64,000 bases of DNA from Autumnicola psychrophila (GTDB taxonomy: Bacteria; Bacteroidota; Bacteroidia; Flavobacteriales; Flavobacteriaceae). Of the stretch, positions 1 to 8,656 are shown piece by piece. The stretch is from assembly GCF_031846645.1 (NCBI RefSeq), contig NZ_JAVRHN010000002.1, forward strand, positions 186,001 to 250,000, read 5' to 3'. A program made the position numbers and the translations under genes. Each line of letters begins with the position of its first letter. Within the stretch, counting starts at the first letter, position 1. The notes below the pieces were generated by a model. That model searched no databases. It worked only from the letters and a program-made list of their open reading frames with translations, and was not told the DNA's origin.

Positions 1-1
1 G

Positions 2-607
2 AAGAAAATACTGCCTATAGCCGATTTTTGTATGGACTTCCACACAGGAGGAGCAAGTAGATTTAACGCACCACAAATTAGGATAAAAAAAGGTAACGAA
101 GAAAGTCTTAAATATGCGCATATCTTCAACGCACCGTTTACCATTAATTCTAAAACAATAACAAAATCTTACAGAGAAACTTGTGCAAAACTGGGAATTC
201 CGGTTCTTCTTTTTGAAGGCGGAAAATCCTCTAATAGCAACAAAGAAATTGCAAGACATGGCGTAGATGGAGCAACACGTATTCTAAGCCATCTGGACAT
301 GCTAAAACCGAAGTTTGATTATCCAGATGCTATTACAGAAACGGTTATAATTGAAAATACCTTTTGGATGCGGGCAAAGTACAGCGGGCTTTTACACGTA
401 AAGATTCCCTGCGGGAAGCATGTGGAAAAAGGAGAATTCATTGCCACAATTACTGACCCTTATGGCAAATTTCGGCATAAAATTAAAGCTGCCAACGAAG
501 GTTATATAATTAACGTAAATGAATCTCCCATAGTTTACCAGGGAGATGCTGTTTTTCATATTTCATTACCAAAAAGGAGCAATGAAGAAGAAATTTCTGA
601 GAGCTAA
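2..607 (+). CDS. Succinylglutamate desuccinylase/aspartoacylase (M14 AstE/AspA) family protein, 5' end outside window
   Basis: The reading frame is open back to the window edge, so this is the C-terminal ~200 residues of a longer protein. In-frame residues before the first ATG (KKILPIADFC) run into MDFHTGGASRFNAP, which matches the D-x-HTG zinc/substrate motif of the AspA/AstE branch of M14 zinc carboxypeptidase-like hydrolases. The C-terminal ~70 residues (IPCGKHVEKGEFIATITDPYG) look like the beta-barrel domain usual in this family. Members hydrolyse N-acyl amino acids or acyl-peptides. The substrate cannot be told from this part, because the other zinc ligands lie outside the window. The next gene overlaps the 3' end by 26 bp, which suggests a shared transcript. 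Confidence 0.8.
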   Translation, partial: KKILPIADFCMDFHTGGASRFNAPQIRIKKGNEESLKYAHIFNAPFTINSKTITKSYRETCAKLGIPVLLFEGGKSSNSNKEIARHGVDGATRILSHLDMLKPKFDYPDAITETVIIENTFWMRAKYSGLLHVKIPCGKHVEKGEFIATITDPYGKFRHKIKAANEGYIINVNESPIVYQGDAVFHISLPKRSNEEEISES

Positions 608-1154
608 ATATAAGAAGCTAAGACTGGGTTTATCTAAAGAAACAATAGAGGATCTCAGCCTCCAAATTGCTAATCAATTATTAACATTGCCTATCTGGAA
701 CTATGATTTTTATCATCTGTTTTTAAGTATCGCAGAACAGAAAGAAGTAGAGACAGAACCTATACTCCATATCTTACAGGGAAAGGATAAAAATGTGGTA
801 CTTCCTAAAACTGATGTTCCTACAAATAAACTCATAAATTACCTTTTAACGGATACAACGGTAATTAAAAGAAACCGTTGGAATATTCCCGAACCACTAG
901 ATGGAATAGAAATAAATGTAGATAAAATCGATGTTGTTTTTATTCCTCTTCTCGCATTTGACAAGTCTGGACACCGCGTTGGCTATGGCAAGGGCTTCTA
1001 TGACAAATTTCTGGCAGCCTGCAAAGAAGACGTTGTAAAAGTCGGCCTCTCGTTTTTTGAATCTGAAATAGAAATTGAGGATACTTACCAATCAGATATC
1101 CCTCTGGACTACTGCGTAACACCTGAAAATACCTACAGCTTTAAAAAAGGTTAA
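582..1154 (+). CDS. 5-formyltetrahydrofolate cyclo-ligase
   Basis: The 190-residue protein is of normal length for the ATP-dependent ligase that converts 5-formyl-THF to 5,10-methenyl-THF in the cytosol. The C-terminal motif GYGKGFYDKFL with preceding PLLAFDKSGHRVG is the family's nucleotide/folate-binding signature, and the N-terminal KKKFLRAKYKKLR fits the usual lysine/arginine-rich start. An upstream ATG at 546 would add 12 residues. I chose 582 because it gives the typical MKKKxxR start and has AAGGAG just before it. It overlaps the M14-family gene by 26 bp. Confidence 0.9.
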   Translation: MKKKFLRAKYKKLRLGLSKETIEDLSLQIANQLLTLPIWNYDFYHLFLSIAEQKEVETEPILHILQGKDKNVVLPKTDVPTNKLINYLLTDTTVIKRNRWNIPEPLDGIEINVDKIDVVFIPLLAFDKSGHRVGYGKGFYDKFLAACKEDVVKVGLSFFESEIEIEDTYQSDIPLDYCVTPENTYSFKKG

Positions 1155-1210
1155 ATTTATTTGTAGGACTATTAACATTAAGCTACTTTTAGCCCAATAT
1201 CCCCGGTTTA

Positions 1211-2662
1211 ATGCTTAATGACCTTCAGCTTAATAGTATCCTTGAGGATTTTGATATAGCTTATTGGAAAATCAATCTCTTCAGCAAGGAAATCGATTGG
1301 TCTGATCATTTTACTACTTTGGTCGATAATCTTGATTCAGCTAATAATCCTTACGAATACTTTCTTCAGGAAATCCTCCACCCAGATTATCGTTACGATT
1401 TCAGGGTGAATTTCGAAAAACTATTAACAGAAAACGAAACCTTCAGCTTCGAAATAAGGATGCGCCTTGAAAATGGCAAATATCGATGGTTTGAGTGCAA
1501 AAACCTTAGAAATAAAGACGAAAGCTTAAGAGAAACGGCTGTGCTCCTATTTGTAAATATCCACCAGAGCAAACGCGATCAATATACTATTGAAGAAAAT
1601 TTTTTCTACTACAGAGAAACAGCAGAAATGACCTGTACCGGCGGTTGGTACGTAGACATTATAGACAAAAATATTTACTGGGATAATGTTACTAAAAAAA
1701 TAATGGATTGCCCCCAGGACTTTCACCTGGATTACGAAGAAAGATTGAGGTTCTACGCCCCGGAACATCATCATATAATGAATTCCGCATTTAAGAAATG
1801 TGAGCTTTACGGTATTCCATTTAAGATTGAGCTTAAAATGTTGACCCTTTATAACAGAGAGTTCTGGGTACGGGCAACTGGAAAGCCCGTATACAATCAG
1901 GAGCAACAAATAATAGGCATAAGAGGAGTCTTCCAGGATATAAATGAGAACAAAACCAACGAAATTAATCTCCAGAACTCATTGGACATTATTGCTTCCC
2001 AAAACTACCGCCTTTTTAGTTTCGCTCACATTGTATCCCATAACTTAAGATCCCATAGCAGTAACCTTAGCCTGGTGGTTGAATTACTAAAGGAAGCTAA
2101 AACAGATAGGGATAAATTGGACTTACTTGATAATATAAATTATATTTCTGAAAATCTCGATACCGCTATTGCTCAACTCAATGATTTGATTAACGTGGAA
2201 ACAACACTAGCCAAAAAGAGTGTAAAAATTAAGTTTAACGATGCGCTTAATACCGTTCTTGCCTCTATTGCTCCACTCATTAATCGGGAAAATGCAAAAA
2301 TCGTCGCTGAATTTCACTCTCTGAAAGAAATATCGTATATCCCTGAGTATCTTGAAAGTATTTTATTAAATTTAATTACTAATGCAATAAAATATAAGCA
2401 ACCTGGAAGAAAACCGGTTATTTATATACAGTCCTATATTTCCAATGGAAAGAGGTTTCTGGAGATTAGCGACAATGGATTAGGAATAGATCTCGATCAA
2501 CATGGAGATAAGATGTTTGGAATGTACAAGACCTTTCATCATAATCCTGATGCAAAAGGAATTGGGCTGTTTATCACCAAAAATCAAGTGGAAGCACTGG
2601 GAGGTTCAATTTCTATTACCAGCACAGTTAACATCGGGACCACTTTTAAAATAACTTTTTAG
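1211..2662 (+). CDS. PAS-domain sensor histidine kinase
   Basis: The 483-residue protein has no signal peptide or membrane segment, so it is probably a cytosolic sensor. Two PAS/PAC-like modules (about residues 10-120 and 130-250, each ending in a PAC-type strand such as IIGIRGVFQDI) precede a dimerisation/phosphoacceptor box, AHIVSHNLRSH, with candidate phospho-histidine H277. The HATPase domain follows, with N box LLNLITNAIKYK, G1 ISDNGLGID and G2 KGIGLFITK. The HNLRSH form of the H box is common in Bacteroidota PAS kinases. A CheY-like receiver gene starts 9 bp after the stop and is the likely partner. The signal is unknown. Confidence 0.85.
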   Translation: MLNDLQLNSILEDFDIAYWKINLFSKEIDWSDHFTTLVDNLDSANNPYEYFLQEILHPDYRYDFRVNFEKLLTENETFSFEIRMRLENGKYRWFECKNLRNKDESLRETAVLLFVNIHQSKRDQYTIEENFFYYRETAEMTCTGGWYVDIIDKNIYWDNVTKKIMDCPQDFHLDYEERLRFYAPEHHHIMNSAFKKCELYGIPFKIELKMLTLYNREFWVRATGKPVYNQEQQIIGIRGVFQDINENKTNEINLQNSLDIIASQNYRLFSFAHIVSHNLRSHSSNLSLVVELLKEAKTDRDKLDLLDNINYISENLDTAIAQLNDLINVETTLAKKSVKIKFNDALNTVLASIAPLINRENAKIVAEFHSLKEISYIPEYLESILLNLITNAIKYKQPGRKPVIYIQSYISNGKRFLEISDNGLGIDLDQHGDKMFGMYKTFHHNPDAKGIGLFITKNQVEALGGSISITSTVNIGTTFKITF

Positions 2663-2671
2663 ATCTGTTAT

Positions 2672-3091
2672 ATGGGGCAAAAAATAGAACTAGCATGTAT
2701 CATCGATGATGACAAGATATACGTGAACCTGGTAAAGAAAATAATCGAAATTAAGCAACTTTCGGAAAATCTTTTAATCTATAAAAACGGAAAAGAAGCT
2801 ATGGACCACTTCAAGCATATCCTGGGCAACATGTCTGAAGAAAGGCTTCCGGAAATTATATTTCTTGATTTAAACATGCCGGTAATGGACGGCTGGGAAT
2901 TTTTAAACGAATTTGTAAAAATTAAAAACAACTTCAATAAAAAGATTACACTCTACGTAGTGAGCTCTTCAATAGATCCAAGAGATTTGGAAAGGGCCAA
3001 ATCCATAAACATGGTAACAGATTATCTTATTAAGCCTATAGAGCTCAAGAAATTCGAAAAAATTTTTGAAAGAGCAATACCCGCTGCCTAG
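2672..3091 (+). CDS. Single-domain response regulator (CheY-like receiver)
   Basis: The 139 residues form one receiver domain with no output domain. Acidic pocket IDDD (11-14), phospho-acceptor D66 in IIFLDLNMPVMDGWEF, switch serine in VVSSS and conserved lysine in DYLIKPI are all present. It follows the PAS kinase by 9 bp and is therefore probably its phosphate acceptor. Output would be by protein-protein contact or relay. Its 3' end overlaps the convergent lspA gene by 4 bp. Confidence 0.87.
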   Translation: MGQKIELACIIDDDKIYVNLVKKIIEIKQLSENLLIYKNGKEAMDHFKHILGNMSEERLPEIIFLDLNMPVMDGWEFLNEFVKIKNNFNKKITLYVVSSSIDPRDLERAKSINMVTDYLIKPIELKKFEKIFERAIPAA

Positions 3092-3699
3092 TTCTCTTCC
3101 TCGTGTTTTGGAAAGGCTCTTTTATTAAAAATAAGCAGAAGAATCACACCTACACTTATTGCGCTATCGGCGATATTAAAAACAGGCTCAAAAAAGGTGA
3201 AATATTCTCCTCCCCAAATAGGAATCCATGCCGGTAAATATCCTTCATATAAGGGAAAGTATAGCATGTCCACAACTTTACCATGAAAGAGTGTACTGTA
3301 GCCTCCTTCTTCCGGCATAAATTCTGCCACCTGCCCATAACTATCACTGAAAATAATTCCATAGAAAACAGAATCTATTATGTTTCCCATTGCGCCTGCG
3401 AAAATAAGTGCAATGGAAGTGATAAGTATTTTAGATGCATTTTTACGCACAGAATCCCACAACCAATACCCAATTCCTACGATAGCCACAAGCCTGAATA
3501 AAGTTAAAATAAGCTTCCCGTATGTGCCAGGAATTTTGGTTCCCCAGGCCATTCCTTCATTTTCAACAAAGAGAATACGAAACCAGTCAAAGACAGGAAC
3601 CTCTTCTCCTAAAGTGAAATTAGTTTTAATGTATATTTTGGAAATCTGATCTATTAACAGGACCAGGAAAATGATAAAGCCGGCTTTCTTTAGAGACAT
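3088..3699 (-). CDS. lspA: Lipoprotein signal peptidase (signal peptidase II)
   Basis: The 203-residue inner-membrane aspartic protease removes the signal peptide from diacylglyceryl-prolipoproteins. Four hydrophobic segments are visible. The two catalytic aspartates lie in the family motifs GNIIDSVFYG and FNIADSAIS. The protein is longer than the ~165 residues of enterobacterial LspA because of an insertion between the two motifs (roughly residues 118-160), a length common in Bacteroidota. The many lipoproteins in this window depend on this step. A TAnnTTTG element lies 26-33 bp before the start. Confidence 0.95.
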   Translation of the reverse strand: MSLKKAGFIIFLVLLIDQISKIYIKTNFTLGEEVPVFDWFRILFVENEGMAWGTKIPGTYGKLILTLFRLVAIVGIGYWLWDSVRKNASKILITSIALIFAGAMGNIIDSVFYGIIFSDSYGQVAEFMPEEGGYSTLFHGKVVDMLYFPLYEGYLPAWIPIWGGEYFTFFEPVFNIADSAISVGVILLLIFNKRAFPKHEEEN

Positions 3700-3724
3700 G
3701 AATACTTTTAAGTTAAAAACGAAC

Positions 3725-3732
3725 CAAAAATA
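3725..3732 (-). promoter_or_regulatory. Candidate -7 promoter element for lspA
   Basis: On the minus strand the sequence reads TATTTTTG, matching the Bacteroidota sigma-ABfr -7 consensus TAnnTTTG, about 26 bp before the lspA ATG. No clear -33 TTTG was found, so this is a motif-only call. Confidence 0.4.
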
Positions 3733-3738
3733 CTAATA

Positions 3739-4362
3739 TTATTTAGTTTTGAGGACACTAATATCACCATTAATAGAGGTGAGTTTAAGAAGATTGGATC
3801 CATAGATCTCTTTTTGAATATGTACTACTCCGTTTCGGGATTCTGCTTTTACATTTCCAGACATCGCCTCCACGTAAATATTCCCTTTATATGTATTTAC
3901 AGTTGCATTCCCTATAAAATCCAGGAGATTACAGTAGCCTTCCCGAAGATCAGCATAAAAACTATTGTAATTTCCTTTTGCCACTACAGAAGCCAGATTA
4001 GAGCGAATGAAGATGGTCATATTTTCCGGAACCTCCATATGTATTTCCATAGAAATAACTTTATGAGCGCTAAGTTTATCGTAGCCTCCCGTCAGGACCT
4101 CAGGATATCTTGTATGGAGTTTCAGCTTATCCTTTTCTACTTCTGAAATAAGAGAGATATCATTAAAGTATTCGCCTTCAGAATGTGCTGAAATTTTAAT
4201 TTTCCCTGTTTTGGAAGTACAGAGGATGATCTTATAGACCTCATCAGCATTAATTTCTATTTCATTAATGTCGCTGGAATTAAAAATTTCCCGTGTATCT
4301 TTCTGAGCATTACTCAAAAGAACTCCGAAAAGCAGAAAAATTCCGAAACTAAATGTCCTCAT
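3739..4362 (-). CDS. Secreted protein with head-GIN/DUF2807-like adhesin-type repeat fold, function unknown
   Basis: The ~207-residue protein starts with a signal peptide (MRTFSFGIFLLFGVLLSNAQ). I chose the ATG four codons inside the longest ORF because it gives a standard signal start. After it come alternating polar/hydrophobic short strands (VKAESRNGVVHI, LKLTSINGDISVLKT) that resemble the beta-solenoid of DUF2807/DUF4097-type auto-transporter-adhesin-like domains common in Bacteroidota. No catalytic motif is seen. It sits between the dksA-like gene and lspA, which are often direct neighbours in flavobacteria. A terminator just upstream separates it from dksA-like transcription. Confidence 0.6.
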   Translation of the reverse strand: MRTFSFGIFLLFGVLLSNAQKDTREIFNSSDINEIEINADEVYKIILCTSKTGKIKISAHSEGEYFNDISLISEVEKDKLKLHTRYPEVLTGGYDKLSAHKVISMEIHMEVPENMTIFIRSNLASVVAKGNYNSFYADLREGYCNLLDFIGNATVNTYKGNIYVEAMSGNVKAESRNGVVHIQKEIYGSNLLKLTSINGDISVLKTK

Positions 4363-4364
4363 AA

Positions 4365-4406
4365 CAATAAACAAAAACGCTCCTTGCTGAATTCAACAGG
4401 AGCGTT
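4365..4406 (-). terminator. Rho-independent terminator after the dksA-like gene
   Basis: The 9-bp perfect stem AACGCTCCT/AGGAGCGTT (4376-4384 with 4398-4406) has a 13-nt loop. Read on the minus strand it is followed by TTTTGTTTATTG, a usable U tract. It lies 24 bp after the stop of the dksA-like gene, so it should end the ileS-dksA transcript. Confidence 0.8.
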
Positions 4407-4429
4407 ATTTACTTTATTTAAGATGAATC

Positions 4430-4816
4430 TTACCGCTGAAGATTTTTAGCCTCTATGCTCAGCGTTGCATGGGGTACAAGCAGAAGTCGTTCCTTCGCAA
4501 TAAGTTTTCCAGTGACACGGCATATCCCATAAGTTTTGTTCTCGATACGCGTTAAAGCATTTTTTAAATCCCTTATAAATTTCTCCTGACGAATGGCAAG
4601 CTGGGAATTAGCTTCTTTACTCATGGTTTCACTTCCTTCCTCAAAAGCTTTAAATGTAGGAGAGGTATCATCAGTACCATTATTCCCATCATTTTTATAA
4701 GCATTTTGATAGATTTCAAGTTGCTCCTGGGCCTTAGCAATCTTTTTCTGGATTAAGGCCTTAAACTCTGCCAAATCAGCATCGCTGTATCTTTCTTTAA
4801 CATCTGTTGTAGACAT
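4430..4816 (-). CDS. DksA/TraR-type protein with degenerate zinc finger
   Basis: The 128-residue protein has a long N-terminal helical region (about residues 12-85) and the C-terminal TraR/DksA signature YGICRVTGKLIAKERLLLVPHAT. DksA proteins bind the RNA polymerase secondary channel and modulate initiation with ppGpp. Only one of the four zinc-binding cysteines is kept. This is usual for the Bacteroidota branch, so the fold must be stabilised without zinc. The gene follows ileS by 3 bp and is probably co-transcribed with it. It may act in transcription control, but the family assignment is firmer than the function. Confidence 0.8.
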   Translation of the reverse strand: MSTTDVKERYSDADLAEFKALIQKKIAKAQEQLEIYQNAYKNDGNNGTDDTSPTFKAFEEGSETMSKEANSQLAIRQEKFIRDLKNALTRIENKTYGICRVTGKLIAKERLLLVPHATLSIEAKNLQR

Positions 4817-4819
4817 AGG

Positions 4820-7800
4820 CTAATGTTTTTTAATAAACAATTTTGTGGTAATTTCATCAAATTCTACCAGAGAACCTTCTTCCACCACATCTACAAATTC
4901 GAGATTTGCAGTTAATGTTTCATTTTTAATATATGTTAGATTTTCATTGACGGCATCCTCGATCATGCCATCCTTTTGTAGGGTCACGTTAATAGTATCT
5001 GTTACTTCAAAACCAGAATCTTTACGCATATTCTGAATACGATTAATTAACTCCCGGGCAACTCCTTCCTTTTTTAACTCAGGAGAAATACTTACATCCA
5101 GGGCTACCGTAATATTTCCACTACTGGCTACTGTCCATCCCTCTATATCCTGGGATATTATTTCCAGCTCATCGATTGCCAAATTAATCATTTTTTCATT
5201 AACTTCAATATCAATACTTCCCTCACGCTCAACTTGCGTTATATTCTCAGGAGTAAACTTATTTATTTCACTAACAATCAGCTTAATATCTTTACCAAAT
5301 CTGGGCCCAAGAACTCTAAAATTTGGTTTCACCTGTTTCACAAGTATTCCTGAAGCATCATCTATTAGCTCAAGTTCCTTTACATTAACTTCAGATTTAA
5401 TCAAATCCTGAACAGCAAGAATTTCTTCCTTCTGTCGCTCATCCAGTACGGGAATCATTACTCTTTGCAAAGGCTGTCTAACTTTTATCATTTCCTTTTT
5501 TCGCAGCGAAAGTACCAGAGAAGAAATGGTTTGCGCCTTCTCCATTTTTCGCTCTAAAGATTTATCAACAAACTTTTCCTCAAACTCCGGGAACTTCGCC
5601 AAATGTACAGATTCGAATGTTTCCTTATTGGTAGCTTTGTTTAAGTCTTTGTAAAGTTTGTCCATATAGAAAGGAGCTACCGGAGCACCTAACTTCGCCA
5701 CAGTTTCCAGGCAGGTGTAAAGCGTTTGATAAGCTGAAATCTTATCCTGCTGATAATCTCCTTTCCAGAACCTTCTCCTGCTCAAACGTACAAACCAGTT
5801 ACTCAAATTTTCCTGAACAAATTCTGAAATCGCTCTTGTAGCCCGTGTAGGCTCATAATCGGCGTAGAATTTATCAACATTCTGAATAAGCGTATGCAAT
5901 TCTGAAAGGATCCAGCGATCTATTTCCGGTCTTTCTTCCAACGCAATTTCATCTTCAGAATAAGTAAAATTATCTATGTTGGCATATAGTGTAAAGAAAG
6001 AATATGTATTGTAAAGTGTTCCGAAGAATTTACGTTGTACTTCCCCAATTCCTTCAATATCAAATTTTAGGTTATCCCATGGATTGGCATTGGAAATCAT
6101 GTACCACCTGGTCGCATCGGGACCAAACGCTGCCAAAGTTTCGAAAGGATCTACCGCATTACCCAGGCGTTTGGACATTTTCTGTCCGTTTTTATCCAGC
6201 ACAAGTCCGTTGGAAACCACGTTCTTATAAGCAACATCATCAAAAATCATGGTTGCTATAGCATGCAATGTGTAGAACCAACCTCTTGTCTGGTCTACCC
6301 CTTCAGCAATAAAATCGGCTTTTCGCCATGTCTTTTCTACTTTTTCCTTATTTTCAAAAGGATAATGCCACTGAGAATAAGGCATAGACCCGGAATCGAA
6401 CCATACATCTATAAGATCGGCCTCCCTCTTCATGGGTTTTCCACTTTCAGAAATAAGCGTAATCCCGTCTACCACGTTCTTATGAAGGTCTACTTGTTCA
6501 TAATTCTCATCACTCATATTTCCCGGCTCAAAACCTTCAAAAATATCCTTGTCCATCACGCCAGCCGCTACAGCTTTGCCCATTTCTTCCTTTAGCTCTG
6601 CAATAGAACCAATGATTTTTTCTTCCCGGCCATCTTCTGTTCTCCAGATTGGCAACGGAATTCCCCAATACCTGCTCCTGGACAGGTTCCAGTCGTTCGC
6701 ATTTGCCAGCCAGTTTCCAAAACGTCCTTCTCCCGTAGCTTTTGGTTTCCAGTTGATGCCGAGGTTTAATTCGTGCATCCGGTCCTTAACATCGGTTACC
6801 TTTATAAACCAGGAATCTAATGGATAGTAAAGAATAGGGCGATCTGTTCTCCAGCAATTCGGATAACTGTGCACATACTTTTCAACCTTAAAAGCACGAT
6901 TTTCTTCTTTTAGTTTTATTGCGATTTCAACATCTACAGATCTTTCCGGAGCTTCTCCTTCGTCATAATATTCATTCTTTACATATTTCCCGGCGAACTC
7001 TCCAAGTTCTTTTCTGAATTTCCCCTGCAAATCTACAAGCGGAACCAGATTATCATTTTCGTCTTTAACCAGCAATGGTGGAACTTCCGGAGTTGCCTGC
7101 TTCGCTACCAGCGCATCATCTGCACCAAAGGTAGGTGACGTATGTACGATTCCCGTACCATCTTCAGTCGTCACAAAATCTCCTGCAATTACTCTAAAAG
7201 CATTTTCAGGGTTATTATAAGGTTGGGCATACGGCAATAACTGCTCATATTTTATCCCGACAAGGTCTTTTCCCGAATAACTCTTCCCTCTATAAGAAGG
7301 GATTTTATCCCCTTGTTTGTAATCCTGAAGAGCTTCTTCGCTTTCAACCTTTTTGAACTTTTTATCGAACTGCTTTTCAGCAAGATCTTTTGCCACCACA
7401 ATAGTGATTGGCTCAAAGGTATACTGGTTATAGGTTTTTACTGTTACGTACTCAATCTTTGGACCTACAGTAAGAGCAGTATTGGAAGGTAAGGTCCACG
7501 GAGTGGTCGTCCAGGCGATAAAGAAAAGATCGCCCCAATTTCCCTTCAAATCCGCCCCAAGAGGTGAGGCTTTAAAAGTTTCATTCTGAACTACTTTAAA
7601 TTGAGCTGTCACCGTGGTATCGGTAACATCCTGATAAGTTCCCGGCTGGTTAAGCTCGTGGGAGCTCAAACCGGTACCCGCCTTTGGCGAGTAAGGCTGA
7701 ATGGTGTAACCTTTATAGATTAGACCTTTTTTATAAATTATGGAAAGCAGCCACCACACCGTTTCCATGTATTTGGATTTATAGGTAATGTATGGATCGT

Positions 7801-8239
7801 CCATATCTACCCAGTAGCCCATTTTTTCGGTAAGATCGTTCCACACATCGGTGTAACGCATTACTGCATTTTTACAGGCGTCATTGTACTTCTCAACACT
7901 AATTTTTGTACCAATGTCTTCTTTGGTAATTCCAAGCTCTTTTTCAACACCAAGTTCTATTGGCAAACCGTGGGTATCCCATCCGGCTTTTCGTTTAACC
8001 TGGAATCCTTTCTGGGTTTTATAGCGACAAAAAATATCCTTGATTGCCCGGGCCATAACATGGTGAATTCCCGGCAGTCCGTTAGCCGATGGTGGGCCTT
8101 CAAAGAAGATGAATTGCTCCTCACCTTCCCGCGAGGTAATACTTTTTTCAAATATCTTATTCTCCTTCCACCAGGATAAGGTTTCTTCTGCAACTTTTGG
8201 TAAGTCAAGTCCTTTATATTCAGGGAACTTATTGCTCAT
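4820..8239 (-). CDS. ileS: Isoleucyl-tRNA synthetase
   Basis: The 1139-residue class I aminoacyl-tRNA synthetase charges tRNA-Ile and edits misactivated valine. The ATP-binding HIGH box appears as GIHH in PPSANGLPGIHHVMAR, and the second signature as KMSKR in DKNGQKMSKRLGNAVDP. The CP1 editing region (about residues 180-420) contains TTTPWTLPSNTAL and DGTGIVHTSPTFGADD. Length and motif order match the eukaryote-like/Bacteroidota IleS type. The dksA-like gene follows 3 bp downstream. No T-box leader was seen upstream. Confidence 0.97.
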   Translation of the reverse strand: MSNKFPEYKGLDLPKVAEETLSWWKENKIFEKSITSREGEEQFIFFEGPPSANGLPGIHHVMARAIKDIFCRYKTQKGFQVKRKAGWDTHGLPIELGVEKELGITKEDIGTKISVEKYNDACKNAVMRYTDVWNDLTEKMGYWVDMDDPYITYKSKYMETVWWLLSIIYKKGLIYKGYTIQPYSPKAGTGLSSHELNQPGTYQDVTDTTVTAQFKVVQNETFKASPLGADLKGNWGDLFFIAWTTTPWTLPSNTALTVGPKIEYVTVKTYNQYTFEPITIVVAKDLAEKQFDKKFKKVESEEALQDYKQGDKIPSYRGKSYSGKDLVGIKYEQLLPYAQPYNNPENAFRVIAGDFVTTEDGTGIVHTSPTFGADDALVAKQATPEVPPLLVKDENDNLVPLVDLQGKFRKELGEFAGKYVKNEYYDEGEAPERSVDVEIAIKLKEENRAFKVEKYVHSYPNCWRTDRPILYYPLDSWFIKVTDVKDRMHELNLGINWKPKATGEGRFGNWLANANDWNLSRSRYWGIPLPIWRTEDGREEKIIGSIAELKEEMGKAVAAGVMDKDIFEGFEPGNMSDENYEQVDLHKNVVDGITLISESGKPMKREADLIDVWFDSGSMPYSQWHYPFENKEKVEKTWRKADFIAEGVDQTRGWFYTLHAIATMIFDDVAYKNVVSNGLVLDKNGQKMSKRLGNAVDPFETLAAFGPDATRWYMISNANPWDNLKFDIEGIGEVQRKFFGTLYNTYSFFTLYANIDNFTYSEDEIALEERPEIDRWILSELHTLIQNVDKFYADYEPTRATRAISEFVQENLSNWFVRLSRRRFWKGDYQQDKISAYQTLYTCLETVAKLGAPVAPFYMDKLYKDLNKATNKETFESVHLAKFPEFEEKFVDKSLERKMEKAQTISSLVLSLRKKEMIKVRQPLQRVMIPVLDERQKEEILAVQDLIKSEVNVKELELIDDASGILVKQVKPNFRVLGPRFGKDIKLIVSEINKFTPENITQVEREGSIDIEVNEKMINLAIDELEIISQDIEGWTVASSGNITVALDVSISPELKKEGVARELINRIQNMRKDSGFEVTDTINVTLQKDGMIEDAVNENLTYIKNETLTANLEFVDVVEEGSLVEFDEITTKLFIKKH

Positions 8240-8513
8240 TTTGTCGAAATTTCTAATGATGTGCGAAATTAATCAATTTTGACAAAAGAGAGGGGCATAA
8301 AAAGAAAATCCTATCCCAGGAACCTTTACCTGAAAAGATCAGAAGGATTTTAAAGCGGAGAAAATCAGAATTTGAACATTAAATCTGAAAAACAGGAGTA
8401 CGACTGAAGCCAAAGTGCTAAAAAAAAAGCTCCAAAACATCTGGAAAGTTGCTCCTCACCCTAGATACTGAAGAAGTTTTACTAAAAAAGCAGGCTCTCC
8501 AAAGCCGACCCTT

Positions 8514-8533
8514 AAAATGGCAATTATCGACCT
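8514..8533 (+). repeat. Dispersed intergenic repeat, copy 1
   Basis: AAAATGGCAATTATCGACCT matches the core of a repeat found in other intergenic spaces (11805-11883, 22986-23013, 48901-49186, 51297-51397). Upstream at 8491, CAGGCTCTCC is the reverse complement of the GGAGAGCCTG that precedes the core in other copies. Confidence 0.55.
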
Positions 8534-8624
8534 GATATAATTTTTACCTTCAGCCGAAGAAATCTCTACATGCCGAAAATAGGCATTTACAGGCACTGGC
8601 TTAAAAGTACTTGTAGCTGTAAGA

Positions 8625-8656
8625 TGCAGACCGCTTCGCTACACTCGCAGTGACAG
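8625..8656. repeat. GC-rich 'ACTGCGAG..AGCGAAGCGGTCT' type repeat
   Basis: On the minus strand this reads GCTGTCACTGCGAG followed by TGTAGCGAAGCGGTCTGCA. It resembles the widespread bacterial intergenic repeats built on TCATTGCGAG...GCGAAGC. AGCTGT (8615-8620) and ACAGCT (8653-8658) can pair around it to form a hairpin. It abuts the stop of the TonB receptor gene and may serve as its 3' structure. Confidence 0.5.

Larger units (their letters stand above)
8240..8656. other. Intergenic region with dispersed repeats, no gene
   Basis: The 417 bp between ileS and the TonB receptor gene hold no credible ORF. There is one copy of the AAAATGNCAATTATCGA repeat near 8514. A short hairpin ATGCC/GGCAT lies at about 8570-8586, and a GC-rich repeat at 8625-8656 abuts the receptor stop codon. 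The ileS promoter should lie near 8240-8280, but no good TAnnTTTG match was found. Confidence 0.6.
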
